The notes under the pieces were generated by a model, which was not told the DNA's origin, did no database searches, and worked only from the letters and a program-made list of their open reading frames with translations. Positions 1 through 13,849 of a stretch of DNA of 64,000 nt are shown piece after piece (the first letter of the stretch is position 1; every line of letters starts with the position of its first letter). Location: assembly GCF_020740795.1 (NCBI RefSeq), contig NC_067291.1:21234780-21298779 (forward strand), in the 5' to 3' direction. The position numbers and the translations under genes were made by a program. The DNA is from Apus apus (taxonomy: Eukaryota; Chordata; Aves; Apodiformes; Apodidae).

Positions 1-3000
1 CATTACAGAGACAATAAAGGCCCGTGATAAATAGGATGCTGCTGTTATTAACACGCAGTCCCTAGAAACTGGTTTGAAAAACTCGGCGCTTGGACAATAA
101 AATTGTGCCCTTGATTTGTGTGGCAGCGCGTTCCCTCCCGTTGCCATGGCTGCAGCATCCTCCAGCCCTGCTCCCAGCTGCTGCTGCCAGCCTGCTCACA
201 TCAGCCTTCCTCAGATCCGTATCTTCTCAGCCGGGGTATTTGCATTTTAAACCACCGGGACTGCCTTCGCACCAGCCGCTGCATCCGTTTCACAAAGCGT
301 TGCGGTCAGTTCCAGCCCCTTCCCCGGCCCCGCGGCTGCTGCGGGCAGCGTGTCCCGCCTGCGGGCAGGGCTGGGCGGGCGCTGGGGCTGCTGCCCCCTC
401 GGGGAGGAGAGCTCAGAGGGAGCCTTGCTTGGCTTCAAGATCTGTGTACGTGGCAGTGGGGCTGGGTACCAGAAGGGACCCTGCTCACCCAGCCCTGGCA
501 CAGGTGGCTCGGCTGGCGGGCAGGGGGCTGGGCAGGTGCCCCCCGGGTGTCCGTTCCTCAGCGCCCATCTCTCCACTCTTGGTATTTCCACAGAGGCCAC
601 GTGTTTGTTAGAGGCACGATGCAAACCAGGTTACCTGGGGACACTGGGAGCTGCTCATCCACCACCTCCTGGGGCAGTTTGCTCCTCTACTTAATCCTCT
701 GTATTTTTAAAAGCTGCGTCGTGTTTCACATTCACATTCAGCTGCTCCCGGCTCCCAGAGGCTGGTCCTTGGGCTGCTTTTGCTCACTTGACTGAAGAGC
801 CCTTTAGTAGCAGATATTTTCTCTCTGTGAAGGCACTTACCCATGATAATCATGTCACCTCTCACTCTTCCTTTCAATAGATCGGAGATGCTCAGCTCTT
901 CAGCCCCCCTCCCTCCCAGGCAGCATCTCCAGCTTCTGCACAATTCCTGCCTCTTTTTGCAGCCTTCCCAGGGGTTTCACCTCCCTCTCTGTGACACAGG
1001 GACCGAGGCCCAGCAACGCCGTGGGGGCAAAGCCTGTCCCTGAACACAACTCGAATGGGAGAGCTCAGGGTCAACCAAAATCCTGTGGCAATATTTCTGC
1101 TGTACTGGAGAACAGAAGCTCCTGGAACTGGTTCCTTCAGCCAAGCACACCTGTAATTTACTGTCAAACTGTGAAGAGAAAAATACAGATGGGCTGAATG
1201 GAATAGCTGGGAAGTGCAAGCAGCAGAGGTTGGGAGCACTGCTACTGCTGCGGGTGTTTCCTCACTCTGCAGCCCTGGCTGCAGGGAATGAGATGGACTC
1301 AGGGATACTTCTCCACTGGGAATCTGATTTCCCAGCTGAGAGCTGCACTTTGGCTGTAGCTGCTTCGTCCAGCCCTGGGCACTGTGGTGCCCTCCCTGCC
1401 TGGGTCTTCTTGGCTCCCTCCTCATCAGACGCTTTTTTGCTCGGGAAAGCACAGAAGGTGAAAATTTAAATGAAATCACAGAGGCTTTAGAGCAGGCAAA
1501 TTGGAAAACAAACAGTGGAGAAAGGAGAAAAGGCCTGTGACATGCAAGAAATTGTGTGGTTAGAAATAGAGCTCAGCCAAAAATGAGCTGGTTGCATTTT
1601 TTTTTCCCCCAGGACTATTAACGGATGGTGAGTTCCTGTGTTCTTGAGGGGCTTTCCGGGTTACTCAGCCCATGTTGCTCCCTCTGATTCTGGTTTTGAG
1701 GTTTTGTTTTTATTGAGGGGCTGTCTTGGCAGCTCTGGGCTGGTCCCACACCTGGCAAGGAGGAGGATGGAGACAGCAGAGTGGGTGCAGACCTGGTGCA
1801 AATCTCTCATGGCTCAGCACTGGAGGGTTTTGCAGACCCAGACCCTGGGTATCTGCTGGAAGAGGGAGGACTGTGGAGATTTTTGGGAAAACAGCTGCCC
1901 ACTGAGTTCCTTCAGCCATGGCCCCAGGGCGTTGCAGCTCTGTGGGCTTGATAGTTTTGCCTTCAGGTTGGCTGCAGAAGCAGATTGCTGCTTCCCCTTG
2001 GCCAGCGTGTGGGCTCGTTCCCAGGCCCCTGTGTGACATAAAACAGTGTGACACGTTTGCACATGATGTCACTCTCTTACAGGAACACTCTCTGCTGTCC
2101 CCTGAGGTCTGTGCACAGCAGCAGCTGCATCTGGGGCAGCCACGGTGTCCAGGGCACTGAATTCCCATATTGCCCTGTGCAGTTAATCATCTCCCCCATT
2201 CCCAGCCCGTCTCCGCCAGGAGCACGAGGGAGACACACGAGGTTCCAACACCACAAGGTCTGATCCTTGCCAGTCCTTGGCAGGGAGGTGGCAGGAGTGG
2301 CCTGGGCAGGTCTGGGGGAGGAGGTGGTTGTCACTTGCTTGTTTGTGTCCTGGGTGACAGTACCAGTGGTTATGCACTAGGAGGAGACTGTCAGGGTGGG
2401 TGAGCTGCAAACGCCCTTTTTGTCCTTTTTCTTCTCTCCCTCTCATTCATTGGCAGAGAAGCCCCTCAGGCTGGCCCAGAGCTGTGTGAGGCTCAGGGTT
2501 TGGGGACACTCTGCAGCATCCTCCAGCCAGAGGACACAGAGCGGCGCAGTGGCCACGTCTGCTGTGATGGCTACGGGCTCCCTCAGCAGAGATGCCCTTT
2601 CCAAATCCTGGTTTTCTTCTGAAAACTTGGCCAAGAGCTCCCCCGTGGCCCCCCAGGCCTCCCTGGGTGGGACTGTGCTGCCCCTGCCTGGCCAGGGGGT
2701 TGTCTGATACGGTTACACAGCTGCATCCATCTCGCTATGTGTATTTTTAAAAGTCTATATATACAATCTGCTAATCCTTTGCAAGGTCACCTTATGTGAC
2801 AAAGGACATCAGTGCCTCAGCATAAGGCACTGAGATGGTCCTGAAGGCTCCTCCAGACTCCAGGCTGGTCTGAGAAAAGCTTGGCAGAAAGGATGGAGAG
2901 ACAGGGATGAATGGTGCAAGGAGAGCGGGACTGGCAGGAGGAGCAGGGGGCAGCACTGAGAGTTATGGAGATAGTTCAGTGGGTTTGGTGCTGCAGGGTG

Positions 3001-3306
3001 GGCTTTTCTGACTGACAGGGGCAATCTGTGGGGAATGAAGTTGTTGCTGCTGCTGTTTCCAGATGACTGGACTGGTAATAAATGAAGTTTTAGGGCAATA
3101 CCTGGGGGCAGGGCTCAGACACATAGCTCTGCCCTCCCCTCCCTGCCTCTCCCAGGCCCTGAGGGGATCCTGGTGATCCAGGCCCGTTCCCAAATGCCTT
3201 AATTTCTCCCTGCTCTCATCTGATTCAACTTCTATGCTGTGCCTCCCCAAAAGCTACGCAAAACAAAAAGAAGGTGACATCCATGACCAGGATGAGGTGG
3301 TTACAG

Positions 3307-3703
3307 GCTGGAAGAGCTGGGGCGTTCATTCTGGAGAAGAGCAGGCTCCAGGGAGACCTTAAAGCACCTTCCAATGCCTGAAGGGGCTCCAGGAAAGCTG
3401 GGGAGGGACTTGGGACAAGGGCAGGGAGGGATGGGATGAGGGGGAGTGGATGAAAACTAGAAGAGGGAAGACTGAGATGAGATCTGAAAAATAAATTCTT
3501 CAGTGTGAGGGTGGTGAGACCCTGGCCCAGGCTGCCCAGGGAAGCTGTGGCTGCCCCATCCCTGGCAGTGTTGAAGGGCAGGTTGGATGGGGCTTGGAGC
3601 AACCTGGGCTGCTGGGAGGTGTCCCTGCCCATGCAGGGGGTGGGACAGGGTGGTCTTTAAGGTCCCTTCCCACCCAAACCAGTCTGGGGTTCCGTAATTC
3701 TGT
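3307..3703 (+). mobile_element. CR1 LINE 3' fragment
   Basis: Shows the CR1 3' region signatures: ctggagaagagcaggctcc, ggctgcccagggaagctgtgg, gttgaagggcaggttggatg, and a terminal ...gtaattctgt. 5'-truncated, in FRMD5 sense orientation, decayed (no coding). Confidence 0.88.
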
Positions 3704-6019
3704 CCCAGCATCCTGGCCCATGGGAGGTGCCTCCCCACCCCGCAGCAGCTGGGTGGGGGCAGATCTCAGGTGCTCATCAGTGCTAACAGCTCCCAGCTGG
3801 GCAGCACTTGCTCCACCCCATGAGCTGGGACCCACCTGTATTTATGGGCAGCAGCTGTAGGCCAGGGTTCCTTTGGGGCTGTGGATGCCGGTGGCTGTGA
3901 GCTCTTCCAGGATACTGGTGTGGTGAGTACAAAGTGCTCTGGTGGTGCTGGGTGGAAGGTTCTTTGGCTCTCTAGGAGACTGAGGGGTTCTTTTTAATTT
4001 CTATGGCACTTACCTCTGGGGAGAGGTGGAGGTTTCATGTGGGACCTGCTGTGAGGTGCTCTGGGGCTGACTCAGAGAGCTCATGAAGGAGCTGAGCTTG
4101 CAGAGGCTGCAGTGGCAGGAAAAAGGGACAGTGCTGGGGACTGCGGAGGCTCAGAGCCTTGTCTCTCTGACCTGGGAGTGCAAGCACTTTGCCTCAGCCT
4201 CACAGGGAAGGCCCAGGGGGTGCAGGTGCCAGGCTGTGTGTTTCTGAAAGATGGCTCAAAATCAAGGCTTGGTCCTGAGGAACCTGGGGCAGCCGTGGGT
4301 GCCAGCTGTGACCCACAGACTGGGGAAGGGGCCCCAAACCCCCACCCTCGTCTGGGATGTTCACTGGACCTTATAGGGAAAATGACACAAAGCCAGAAAT
4401 CTTTGCTCTGACCCTGAGCAGAGGAAAAATTTGTAATAATCTCCCCAGTGTACAGTCCAGATGCTGTAGTAAATTTCATTTAGTTGAAATAAACTGTGAT
4501 ATGGTTCTGTTTTGCTGTTGAATTTTATCTTGGATGTCAACATCCTGGAAGTCCAGAGCTGTTGGCAGTTTCTCAGGAACTCAGATATGGATTCAAACCT
4601 ATCTGAATCCTGCTGTTGATAGGGACAGACTTGAGAAGTTCAGACTCTTGATGCTTTTCCTCCCCTCGGTGTGTTGGGCTCGGCTGTGGTGAGAGGCTCC
4701 TGCAGCAGGAGCAGGGATGTGTCCCTTGTCCCTGCCACCCTGTGGGTCCCCACAGCCTCTGCTCTGTCACATGCCACCTGTGCCACCACCCTCACTGTCA
4801 CCAGCCACCTTGTCTTAGTTCAGTCACTGTTTCCAGAGATAAGGAGGTGGGGTGTCCCCTCCTGCTGAGGGGCTGTAGGGCCACCTTGGCTGCAATTCCT
4901 GTTCCCTCTCCTGAATCCTGTTGTAGTTTGTAATTTAGATCCCATGGCTCCCCTTGTCCCTCTGCTGTGAGATGGGGACACTTAATTACCTTAGTGAAGG
5001 AGAGGGTTGTATGTGCTTCCTGTTCCCAGCTGCATGTGCTTCACCTGGCAAAGAGAAAACATTGATTTTTAATTTGCATGTATTTTACCAAGCAATTCTA
5101 ATTGCTCCTTACCAGCAGCCTGGTGTCTTGCTTGCTGCTCCATTTTGTCTGCCAGCCTCCCAGCAATGCTATGTTTTCTTCTAGATTGTTGGTTAAAATC
5201 TTGGGAATGGGGCCCATCTTCTGGGTGCTCCCAGTCAAACCGGCACCCGGCGCTTTCTGCATCACAAGCAGCTCTGGGTCCGTGTAGTGCGTGTCGTGCT
5301 GATGTCGTGTCTCTCTAATTCTTAATCAAAATGTCGTGCAATGCCAGGTTAAATGTCTCACAGAAGTCTAATGTTACTAAATCAGCACAGTTGCCTTTAT
5401 TAACCAATTTTTAAACTCATCAAAAAATCAGATGGATGTGACAGGGTCTGTTTTCCCCCAGCTGTGCTTGGTGCCTCCCTGGTTTCAGCAGGACCTTTCT
5501 TTTTCCTGTGATCAGGGCCAGGCTGGAGGGACTTGTTTGCTCCCTTCCCACTCCATCCCATCTCTGTACTGGCAAGATCCTCTTCTCCTTCAGACTTTGA
5601 TACTTTCTTGTACAAAATGAGGTGAATTCCTGACTGGAAGGGGAACTCCATAACCCTGTGCTGACTCAGTCCTGCCCCAGAGGAGCTGCCATTTAAATGC
5701 TTAAGCCCAGAGTCTGCCAAGAGTTTTCTCTTTCAAGCTGTGAGCTGGGTCCTGCCCCCACGGAGCAGGGGAAGCTTAATTGGGCACTGACTAATTATCT
5801 CTGGTTGGGTCACCTGGAAATCCATGACTGAGAGTGCGAACGTGGGGGGAGAAAAGGGATTTATGGCCACAGCTCCTGGATGGAGACACAGGCCTTTAGT
5901 TCTCCCATTGGATGGTCCCGCTGTGGGAGCAGATCCGGGACTGGAAGCTGGCACATGGATTTTCCTGGGAAAACCATGGGGATGTGCCTTTCTTCCTGCC
6001 TGGGGGACCCAGCCTACGC

Positions 6020-6095
6020 AAGCCTAATTTAGGATAATTATTTTTAATATCACTTTTATGTGGCAACAGCGTTTTAATTTCATAACAATGCAAGA
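6020..6095. promoter_or_regulatory. Candidate conserved non-coding element
   Basis: AT-rich block in GC-rich intron with homeobox-like taatta cores (ggataattatttttaatatc). Called on composition alone. Confidence 0.2.
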
Positions 6096-8377
6096 TCTGA
6101 TCTCGAGTGTTTCCGGCTCAGCTCCAAGCTGCCCGAGGTGCTGTTTATTAACACGGGGTTTGTGTGTCCATATTTCATGTTTATTGCTGCCATCTTTAAT
6201 TAAGGGAGGTAAATATCACTGGTGTGGGCTGAGGGGCCTCTTTAATGTGAACCACTGGAAATGCTGTGGGTAATAGAGGGGGAGGGGAGCTCTGTGCAGC
6301 AGCGCTGGCTGTGCCTGAAGGAGAGGTTTTCCTTTTGTCTCTTTGTGAGCTCTCCCGATTTCTCCCTTCCTGCATCTCCTCAGCAGCCAGTGGAGCTGCT
6401 TGGTCAGCGCTGAGTCACCAGTTACTGGTTCCTCTCCTTCACATCTCCTCTCGATCTGGAGAGGGTCGGAGGCAACTCTGATCTTCCCCACAAGTAATTC
6501 TGTCTTGGGGAAGGTGTTTGGGGTGGTGAAGCCTGTGCTGGGGGGTTTTTCCTCCCCAGTGCCCAGGCAGAGCCTTGCTGAGGGGAAGGGGGATGTGCTG
6601 GGCTGGGGGGGCTGCCAGGGCAGAGGGGCTGGGGCTAAACAAGTCCTGGTGCAGCTGCAAAACTGCCTTTTGGAGATGATGCCAGAGGCTCTTGTAACCT
6701 GGGGCCGGCTGAGGAGAAGAAGCAGCCAGCAGCAGTGGCAGGGAGCCTGGAAAAAGCCCATTTCTGCAGCACGGGGAGCAGGTTGGTGCCCTTTGGTGCA
6801 GCACGGGGCCAGCAGAGCCTCTGGCTGCAGCCGTGGGCAGGGCTGTGCCAGCTCACCCCAGAGGAAGGGGAGTTTCTGTTCCCCGTGTTCCCAGCCTGAG
6901 CTCTGGCTGCAGGTGCCGTGCTGGGCTGTCCTGGCAGCTCTCCTGGCTGGGCTGCACAAAGGGACACTCTTCCCCAGGGCCTAATCTTTGTCAGCCTTGT
7001 GATAATTGGATGTGATAGTGCAGGCACAATGACTTCACTTCTGTAATTATTTTTGTTTCTTCTGCAGGCCGGTGTTTTAAAATAAACTGGGGAGCCAAAG
7101 CACTGAGTTCCATCTTCATCTCCTTTATTTGATTTTACTAAAGGGACTTGAAGGCTCAGCTTTTCCTCAGTGCTAGGCTCACCCAGCTTTGCTTGCTCTT
7201 CCCCCCTCTCCAGGTGGTTGGGATTGGCTCAGGTATCTGCCACACAAGGCTATACCAAGGAACTTAAACCATGCTTTGGTCTGAGGGATGGGAAATGTTC
7301 CTGCAGAGTCTGGGACACCGTTGTGATGGTGGGAGGATGGACAGTACCCAGAGGTAGGACTTCTTAGGCTTCTGACTTCTGGTTTCACCAACAAGATAAA
7401 ACCCACTGGCAGGCTGGTGCCTGCTTCTGCCCCATCACCCCAGAGCCTTCTCCAGCTGCTCCCCCTCCCGTGCCCATTCTGGGTCTCCATGTGCTCCCCT
7501 GCTATTGGGGCTTGCTGGGCTCCCCTCCTTGCTTCAAAGGCTCCTGAAGGAAACATCTCATGGTGTCTGAACAAGCACACGTGAAACGTGTGTCCTGTGG
7601 GACACAGAGGGGAAAGTGGCTCTGTAGGAAAAGGGACATAAATATAATCTGTGTTTACTCTGGAGCCATGTCTGGCTGAGTGAGGTGGGGTGTGGTCTCG
7701 GCTGCCCTCGAGCACTCGATCAGAAGTCTCCTACCCAGTCCTGCAGTTCCCATCTGCTGATCAGGGCTGTGGCAGAGCTTACACAGCCATCTGGGCTTCA
7801 AACAATGACTTTCTACATCAACATGAGTAATCCTCCTGCTTGACATCATTTAATCAGTATTTTCTCTGAATACATTGTAAATGCACTGGGTGTTGGGGCG
7901 GGTGGGTTCCCAAAGCTGCTGCTGCTGCCAGGGGCAAATGCTCCGTGCCCCGATGTGGGCTCTGTGGTGTAGAAGACCTATGGCCAGAGTCTGGGTCCTG
8001 CACCTGGGCAGCTAGGGCCACATGTCCAGGGGGATGCTGGGGTCCCTGTGAAATGTAAGTCTTCAGGACCCCCGGTTCCTGAGGGGGTGCAGCTGTGCCA
8101 GCCCCTCCTGTGAACTGCTGGCAGTGGAGGCCTGCCCTCAGATTCCAGCTGTACAAACTCTGCTGCTTCTGAGCCCCTGGGAGAGCCCTGGGCCATGTTT
8201 CTGTGCATTATTTTTATTTATAAATGTGAAACTGTCTCTGAGCAGCGTTTAAAGCTCATGTCACTGTCCTGGTGGTGGTGGCTGTTCCAGATACCCATGT
8301 GAATGTGGAAAGCCTGGCTTTGGGCAGGAGAGCTCAGACTTTCTTTTCATGTCTGTGGTTCTTAGTGTTGCCAGGAG

Positions 8378-8433
8378 TTTTTTGTTTGTTTGGGTTTTTT
8401 TTGTTGTTGGTTTGTTGTTTTTTTTTTTAAAGC
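8378..8433. repeat. T/G low-complexity run
   Basis: Runs of T with interspersed G (tttgtttgtttgggtttttt). A similar T-rich run lies at 44,040-44,096 in a WDR76 intron. Confidence 0.7.
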
Positions 8434-11203
8434 CATAATTCGTTGGAACTTGTTAGAGTCTGTTTAATGAACGGCCAAGCTCGAAGGGGATGGTTACTCT
8501 CTGCCCATCTGCAGTTCCCACACTTCAGGGGGCAGCTGCTCTGGAGTGGCTCTGCAGCATGTCCTGCTCCCAGCCCTAACCACTGCAGTATCTGTGGGGG
8601 TTATGGGAGTGGTGGCAGCCCTGGGTGCAGGCAGAGCTGATGCTCTGCCAGGTTCATGCTGCCCCTCCTCATGCCACTGCTTTATTTCCCACTGCCTTTC
8701 CCCCAAACAAGCTTCGATGGACCCTGCCAGGCAGGACATGCTCTCTGAGCTCTGTGGCAGGAGCATTGCCCCTGAGATGGTGGTGCCTGTGGGGAGGCAG
8801 CCTGGTGGCTCCTGCATGGCCTCTGGGACAGGCCTTTGCCTATTGCTTATAGATAAATGAAGGCATCAACTCATAAGAACTCTTGCAATTTTGGTAACAG
8901 AATGTGGTGCAGGAATGGCAGAGCAAGAGCTGCAGGTCCCAGGTCCCTGTGTCCCTGCCCTGCCTGCAGCACCAGCCCAGGACCTGGCATTTCTGAGGCT
9001 GTGCCTGTTTGTTACCTCGGCAGAGCCAGTTCCTGCTGCAGTTCTCCAGCTGGGCTTTGGGTGCTGGGGCTGTGGAGTGGGATGGGAGAGGCTGGAGGTG
9101 ACTGTTCTGTGGGGTGAGAGCCTGGGGGGCTGTTGGTGCCCAGGTGTTCACCCACCAGCTGCCCTGCACATGGAGGGGCTCAGCAAGGAGGGTCTGAAAA
9201 GGCCTTCGCAGGGCTCCAGAGCACCTGCAGCTTCTGCCTTCTCCCGTTTCAGTTCCTAGGCTTGTTTTCCTGCTGGCCATTTATCCATGAGTCGTGGCCG
9301 TGCCCCTGGTTCCTCCCCCTGGTTCCTCCTTGGCTGTGCAGATGGAGGCAGTGGCTGCAGTGATGGGTGGGTTTGGGACACGGTTCCGGGGAGCCTGGTG
9401 GGTTCCCCCTTCCCTCGGGAATGCTCCTGTTCCTTCTCTGTTGTGCAAATGCAGCAAAACCGTTGCTGTAAAGCCCCAGCGCTCGTCTTGCTGCTTCTCA
9501 TCTCTAGACACGAGGCTTTGTCAAACATTTTTTAGTTGAGTGGAGCTAAGGATCCTTTATTCTGCCTTCCTTTGATATGGAAAGTAAACAAGTTAAGGAG
9601 AAGGCATCTGTCTAGCGGCGCTTGGGGCTCAGTGTGCAGCAGGGCTGGGTCCCAGCTCCATCCCTGCATCCCGGGAAGCCGCGGCTGCTGGGGATGCTGC
9701 AGGCCCCGGGGAGCCGGGAGGGAAGCAACGCCCCGCTGCGGTGCTGAGCACGGATTCCATCCCTCATCCCACAGAATATAACGTGGGAAGTGCTTTTGCT
9801 TTCAGAAATCCAGGCTGGGCTTCTGTGCTCTCCTCGTGCACGACCCCAGGTCCCTGCTCCCCCCGCTCGCCTGCCGGCCGTGGGCGGGGGGCGGGCAGAG
9901 GCTCCTGGGTCCTGGCAGGGCTTCCCGAGCCTCTCCCCGCGCAGTCCCGGGGGTGTTTCAGTCTGTGGGTGGAAGGACTCGGGATGGGCGTTGAGAAGCC
10001 TGGGGTGGGTGGGATGAGCCTGCCCCCCCGGGGCTGCCGCAGGTGGGTGCAGACCCGCGTGCTGGGCTGGAGGACAAGCTGTGGGGTCCTGTTCTCATCC
10101 CCTGCTCTCGGCTGCGGTGGAACTTGCACAGCCCAGGGGCTGCAAACCAGGTTCTCCTCACAGGAGCAGGAGCGAGTGCCCGGCAGCAGAGGAACAGCCC
10201 CCCGGCTCTCCCAGCTGTCCCCTGCCTGAGGGGGGAAATATCCCAACACGGAGCACAGAACAGAGAAATAAGGTCACTTGATTAAAAAATAATTTTAAAA
10301 AGCCACTCTGTTTCCAGCTTGCTGTGGGTGATTGGATCCTGCCGGAGAACTTGGGGGACGCACGGAAGGACAGTTTTTTTTCTTTCCACTTCCCCAAGAG
10401 CTTCCCGTGAAGGATGGCACATCCTTCCTGCAGATGTTAGCTGCAAGATACTGGTCCCACAGCTTTAAATATCAAACAAAGTCCTTCTCTGTGAAGGAGC
10501 TAGTTATTTTTTGTCCCAGCTGGGTTTAAGCTGGGCTGTGATTTGCTCTCTGCAGCCACAGGCTGGGGATGCCTGGGTGCTCTCCAGCCCCACAGATAGC
10601 CTGGCTGCAGAGGGGAGGTGGGGCGCACCCTGGAGGAGGGTGGGGGGCAGTTGGGGTGGGCTGGAATGGGGTCCAGCATTGCCTGCTCTCGGCTCAGAAG
10701 GACCCGAAGTGCCCTGGCATGTTTTCAGTCAAGTACCGAGGCGTGGTGTCCTGGGGGTGTTCCTGGAGGAGGATGTCAGCCCACATCACCATCCCCCAGA
10801 TCATGGCACCGAGAGAATCTGTTCTGCCCTCTTGGGTTAATCTGAAAAGGTCGTGTCTGACACTGCCGTGTGGCTGGAAGGATGGAGGACTTGGGGGGCG
10901 GCTTTTCTTTAAAAGTAGCAGCAGCTGAACAAAGCCTTGGTCCCCTGCAGCTGGAATTGTCCCACTGGCACCTTGATCCCTCCTCTGGGCTTGTCCCTCG
11001 GCAGCAGGGTGCTGTGGCTCAGGCAGGGTCTGTGGGGAACCAGCACCTCCATTAGAGCCCCTGCCTGCAGCTTGTCACTAGTGTTGAGCCACCAGCCCCC
11101 CTGGCACCTGGGGACATGGAGGGTGACAGGGCTCTGCAGACCCCAGAGGCTGCCCCAGAGCTGGGGAGTCCAAATGATTCAGCGGGGCTGACTAGGCATC
11201 CCC

Positions 11204-11319
11204 AGGCTGGATGGGGCTTGGAGCAACATGGTCTAGTGGGAGGTGTCCCTGCCCATGGCAGGGGGTTGAGACTAGATGGTCTTTAGGATCTCTCCAAACC
11301 ATTCCATGATTCTCTGTTC
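11204..11319 (+). mobile_element. CR1 LINE 3' terminal fragment
   Basis: Only the last ~115 bp: ggatggggcttggagcaac, ggtgtccctgcccatggcag, ending ccatgattctctg. Confidence 0.85.
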
Positions 11320-13559
11320 TGGGAGAACCTGGTGCCTGTTGCTGGGTGCTGCCTTGCTTGGGGCTGGGGAGAGGAGCTGGCAATTAATAGCCATGGTTCA
11401 CTGCAGAGAAGTGCTGCTTTCCTTCTGGGAAGGTCAGCAAGTCCAGGTCATCCTCAAAGGCTTTGATTTACAGAAGAAAGCAGGTAGAGATGGAGAGTCA
11501 GTGCGAAAGGTCAACATTCATTTCAGCAAAAGCTTTTGTTGAGTCCCAGGTGAAGCCAGAAATTTGCATTTAAATGAATATGTATTTTGAGACATTAAAC
11601 CCACTGGCAAAATAAAGGCCTTGCTGAGATGACACATACATCGTTCTCCTGCTTGTTCCTCATGCCAGGCCAGCCTTTGGAAATTAAACCACATCAGCTG
11701 AAGCAGTTTTTCTTCCTTTTCTGAAAGCCACAGCCTGCTGTAAATATGTGATGTGGACCTGAGCTGCCTACACTTTAAGTGATAAAAGAATTGGTGGATT
11801 TGCAGGATCTGTGTGTGATGTGCAGGAGAATGATCTTAGAGCCATTCTGCAGTTCCAGGTCAGCTCTTTTGTCCTAAAGTCCTAATAAACAGAGAAAAAA
11901 AAAATGGTCTTGGGGGGGAAACAAGTTGGCTCTGGGTGACCTGGGAAGCAAAATGAGGCCTTTTTTGGTTTGATTTTTTTTTTTTTAAGTCCCTGGTGCA
12001 GTCAAAGCCCCATCCATGGGCAGACTGGGTGCTGAGTCAGGGGGGTGAGGAGTCCTGGCCAGCATCTTCTGCTCCCATTGGCACTGGGCTGGTGTCAGGT
12101 GGTGTTTTGAGGCCCTGGGGAGATGAGATCTGACCTGTCACCTGCCACCACCACTGTGTCACTCCCTGCAGGAGCTGCAGTGTTCCCAAGGTGGCACAGC
12201 ATGGCCAAGGGCTGCTAGGGCCACTCACCCCCCGGGCTTTGCAGGAGGTGGCAGCAGGGATGGTCCTGTGCAAGGCAGAGTGGCTCTCGGGAGGGATGGG
12301 TGCTGCCAAGGGAACCAGGACAGGGCTCTGCTGCTGAGACGGGTTCTCATCCAAACAGGTTTTTATCTCAGACTTCTGATGAATAAAACAAGGTTCTTTG
12401 CTACATGCTGGAGTTGACATCCAGCTGCTCAACAGCTTGTAAAGCGTTTAGCTGAGGAGCAGAGCTGTGATCAAACGTCCTGCCACGCGCTGCTCGCACA
12501 CGCCCCGTTGCTGGCAGGACTTGGCTCCTGCCTGGCAGAGGAGGGTGCTGCCTGCACCCCTGCCTGTGCCAGAGCTCCTGCCTGCTCCTCTCAGCCACAG
12601 CTTCAGGGGAAAATGGGCTGGGGCTGGTTACCTCTTGCTTTGGAGAGGTCATGGGTGGTGCTGCCCACCCCTACCAGTTGCCAGTGTGGGGCCAGCTCTG
12701 TTGCTGCATCCCTGTAGGGATATGGTCCTTGTTCCCTTGTGGGAGGTGCTGGGGTTGGATTCCTCTTCCTGAGGTCTCTCTGCTTTGTCTTTTTTAAATC
12801 CCAGTACTGTCTGGCAGCATTTGCTTTCCCCTTGGGCAAACCATCCATGTTGGTGGCAATGAGTGACCAAGCCATCCTCATTGGTGGCACTGAGGACACT
12901 GGCAGTGGGTTGCCTGCAGGGCAGAGCGTTTTTGCTTCTTCCCATCCAAATCCCCTGAGCAGAGCTCAGGGAAAGGGAGAGAGGAGAAGGCTGCTGCTCC
13001 TGGTGCCACATCCCCAGTGCCTGCAGCATCCCAAGGGACTGTCCCCAAGCAGCCCCATGCTGGCTCCACAATCCCTGGACCCCCTTTTTGGGAAGGGGGC
13101 TCCCAGCAGCCTTTCTCCCCAACTTATGCTTTTCCATGCCCATGAGAGGCTGCCCATGACAAGGGCAGGCTGTCCAAAAGAGATGGCAGGCACTCAGCAC
13201 AGCACCCAGCACATTACTCAAGGTTTGTCCCACGGTCATGTTGGTAAAATAAGGTTGTTATTGTAAGATTTACATCACATGGCACTCGGGGCTGCGTCTC
13301 GTTCTCTGCTGAAGGCACCATCAGATTTATTGGGAAGTTTCTACTGTCACTCTAGTTGTGTTTACATCTTAAAATGCTCTTCTCCCTCTCCCCAGGAATC
13401 ACCTTTTGGGAGGATTAACAATCTTGCAGTCAAACAAGATTTATGGTTATTAAAAAAAAAAAAGTCTTTGGTGATATGCAGGGAGCAATGTGATGTCTCC
13501 GAGGACAAAGATCTCCCCATCCTGGGTACATCAGAGTTCATTATCATGTTAATCTGACT

Positions 13560-13720
13560 GATTACAGCCTCCCAAAAGGATTCCACATATGGTCACTTCT
13601 GTAGCACAAATAAGATCCGTTTTGCCTTGATCACGAGGCTCGTGCTGGTCCCTTCCTTGCCTGATGATCTTTATTCATGAGCTGCAATTCCAGGCGATTT
13701 AAATATTAATTGCTTTTGAA
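13560..13720. promoter_or_regulatory. Candidate conserved non-coding element
   Basis: Low-GC, non-repetitive block abutting the CpG island, containing gatttaaatattaattgctt and a ttattcatgagctgcaattc segment. Called on composition alone. Confidence 0.2.
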
Positions 13721-13849
13721 CCTGCCCTTAGTTTTTATTCCGAATCGGGGTTTTGAACGTCTACCTTGTGCCTGGAACCCTTATTTTTGGTGGTTTGCTT
13801 TGGTTCTGCTGCTTAAGTGCCCAGGAGCCGTGTCCCCTCCCTCCATCTT

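Noticed and set aside
2780-2960. Possible additional CR1 fragment
   Set aside because: Some shared words (ctccagactccaggctgg) but no diagnostic CR1 3' blocks or tail.
6216-6959. 247-codon minus-strand frame
   Set aside because: Low-complexity Pro/Ser/Cys-rich translation inside an intron, no homology recognised.
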